A DNA stretch of 7,013 nucleotides from Sphingobacterium sp. UBA2700. GTDB lineage: Bacteria; Bacteroidota; Bacteroidia; Sphingobacteriales; Sphingobacteriaceae. The DNA lies in assembly GCA_002354335.1 (NCBI GenBank), contig DELI01000010.1:15920-22932 (forward strand), in the 5' to 3' direction. The translations under genes were made by a program, and so were the position numbers. Of the stretch, positions 6,835-7,013 are shown one piece after another; within the stretch, counting starts at the first letter, position 1, and each line of letters begins with the position of its first letter. The notes under the pieces are model-generated. The model saw nothing but the letters and a program-made list of their open reading frames with translations, made no database searches and was not told the origin of the DNA.

Positions 6835-6926
6835 AAGACGTAGGGCGGGGCGTAGGTTTCTTTCGATGATGTTTGTTTTGAGCCAGGAAAGTAAGGATTT
6901 AAGGATAGACAGGGTATGACGTCATG
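6835..6926. other. Spacer between inverted arrays D and E, with AGGAT-type degenerate repeat and a palindrome
   Basis: No gene is visible. The stretch opens with a G-rich patch (TAGGGCGGGGCGTAGG, 6841-6856). From 6885 it shows four degenerate units starting AGG: AGGAAAGTA, AGGATTTA, AGGATAGAC, AGGGTATGAC (to 6920). A 10-bp palindrome ATGACGTCAT lies at 6916-6925, directly before array E. Nothing here resembles a known RNA gene. Confidence 0.4.
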
Positions 6927-6954
6927 GGTCTAACTACTAAATACTAAATACTAT
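6927..6954 (+). repeat. Heptamer array E (CTAAnTA), not followed by a start codon in the window
   Basis: The left boundary is GGTCT (6927-6931). The units are CTAACTA, CTAAATA and CTAAATA (6930-6950), then CTAT (6951-6954). Same boundaries as arrays B and C, but with three full units and without an ATG after it. Instead it abuts the T-tract side of a - strand terminator, so this copy argues against the array being only a translation leader. Confidence 0.9.
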
Positions 6955-6957
6955 TTC

Positions 6958-6982
6958 AAAAAAAAGGCGCCTTATCGGCGCC
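6958..6982 (-). terminator. Intrinsic terminator for a - strand gene beyond the right edge
   Basis: GGCGCC (6966-6971), loop TTATC, GGCGCC (6977-6982) form a 6-bp all-GC stem. On the - strand the stem is followed by eight T (A-tract 6958-6965 on +), the classic rho-independent arrangement. On the + strand the stem is followed by CTACTCTAAT, with no T-run. A - strand gene ending just right of here is inferred: - strand stops are present at 7004-7006 (TAG) and 6997-6999 (TGA), but the coding part visible is too short to identify. Confidence 0.8.
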
Positions 6983-7013
6983 CTACTCTAATATTGTCAT
7001 GTCCTAAAAAAAG

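Noticed and set aside
1..6954. CRISPR array
   Set aside because: The repeats are 7-base tandem units without spacers; there is no repeat-spacer pattern and no cas gene.

Overview
The window looks like chromosomal DNA of a Bacteroidota bacterium, most likely of the Sphingobacteriaceae (Sphingobacterium/Pedobacter-like). The reasons are: two long MacB/FtsX-type permeases of the tandem-duplicated kind common in that phylum, both ending in the same NPVDSLRDE tail; start codons with no Shine-Dalgarno sequence, preceded instead by A/T-rich, G-poor leaders; moderate GC by eye; and a SirB1-like protein of the form seen in that group. The taxon is an inference from style, not from a marker gene.

Layout, all genes on the + strand. 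30-2426 and 2702-5086 encode two paralogous 8-TM ABC permeases, 5246-5911 encodes a LolD/MacB-type ABC ATPase, and 5953-6795 encodes a SirB1-like transglutaminase-fold protein that starts with GTG. The first three form one functional set: an ATPase that should power FtsX/MacB-type permeases acting on the periplasmic side. No membrane-fusion (MacA-like) or outer-membrane (TolC-like) partner is in the window. The SirB1-like gene follows the ATPase by 41 bp and may be co-transcribed, but nothing in its sequence ties it to transport. A hairpin plus T-tract read on the - strand at 6958-6982 suggests a convergent gene beyond the right edge.

The most unusual content is between the genes. Degenerate tandem heptamers, CTAAnTA with n = A, C or G, lie immediately before the start codons at 30, 2702 and 5246. 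Opposite-orientation copies (TAGTAnT) begin exactly at the stop codons of the first and fourth genes and supply the TAG. Three of the four forward copies share a left boundary GGTCT and a right boundary CTAT. As a result the gaps at 2424-2697 and 6793-6954 are bracketed by inverted heptamer arrays. The gap at 5087-5245 has a related but different heptamer family at its left side. Because 7 is not a multiple of 3, three units place stop codons in all three frames in either orientation. I cannot tell from one window whether this is a mobile (MITE-like) element, a regulatory leader, or a lineage-specific intergenic repeat, but it is the best candidate here for something under-described. The ABC/SirB1 genes themselves look like ordinary, intact family members with a few motif departures noted below.
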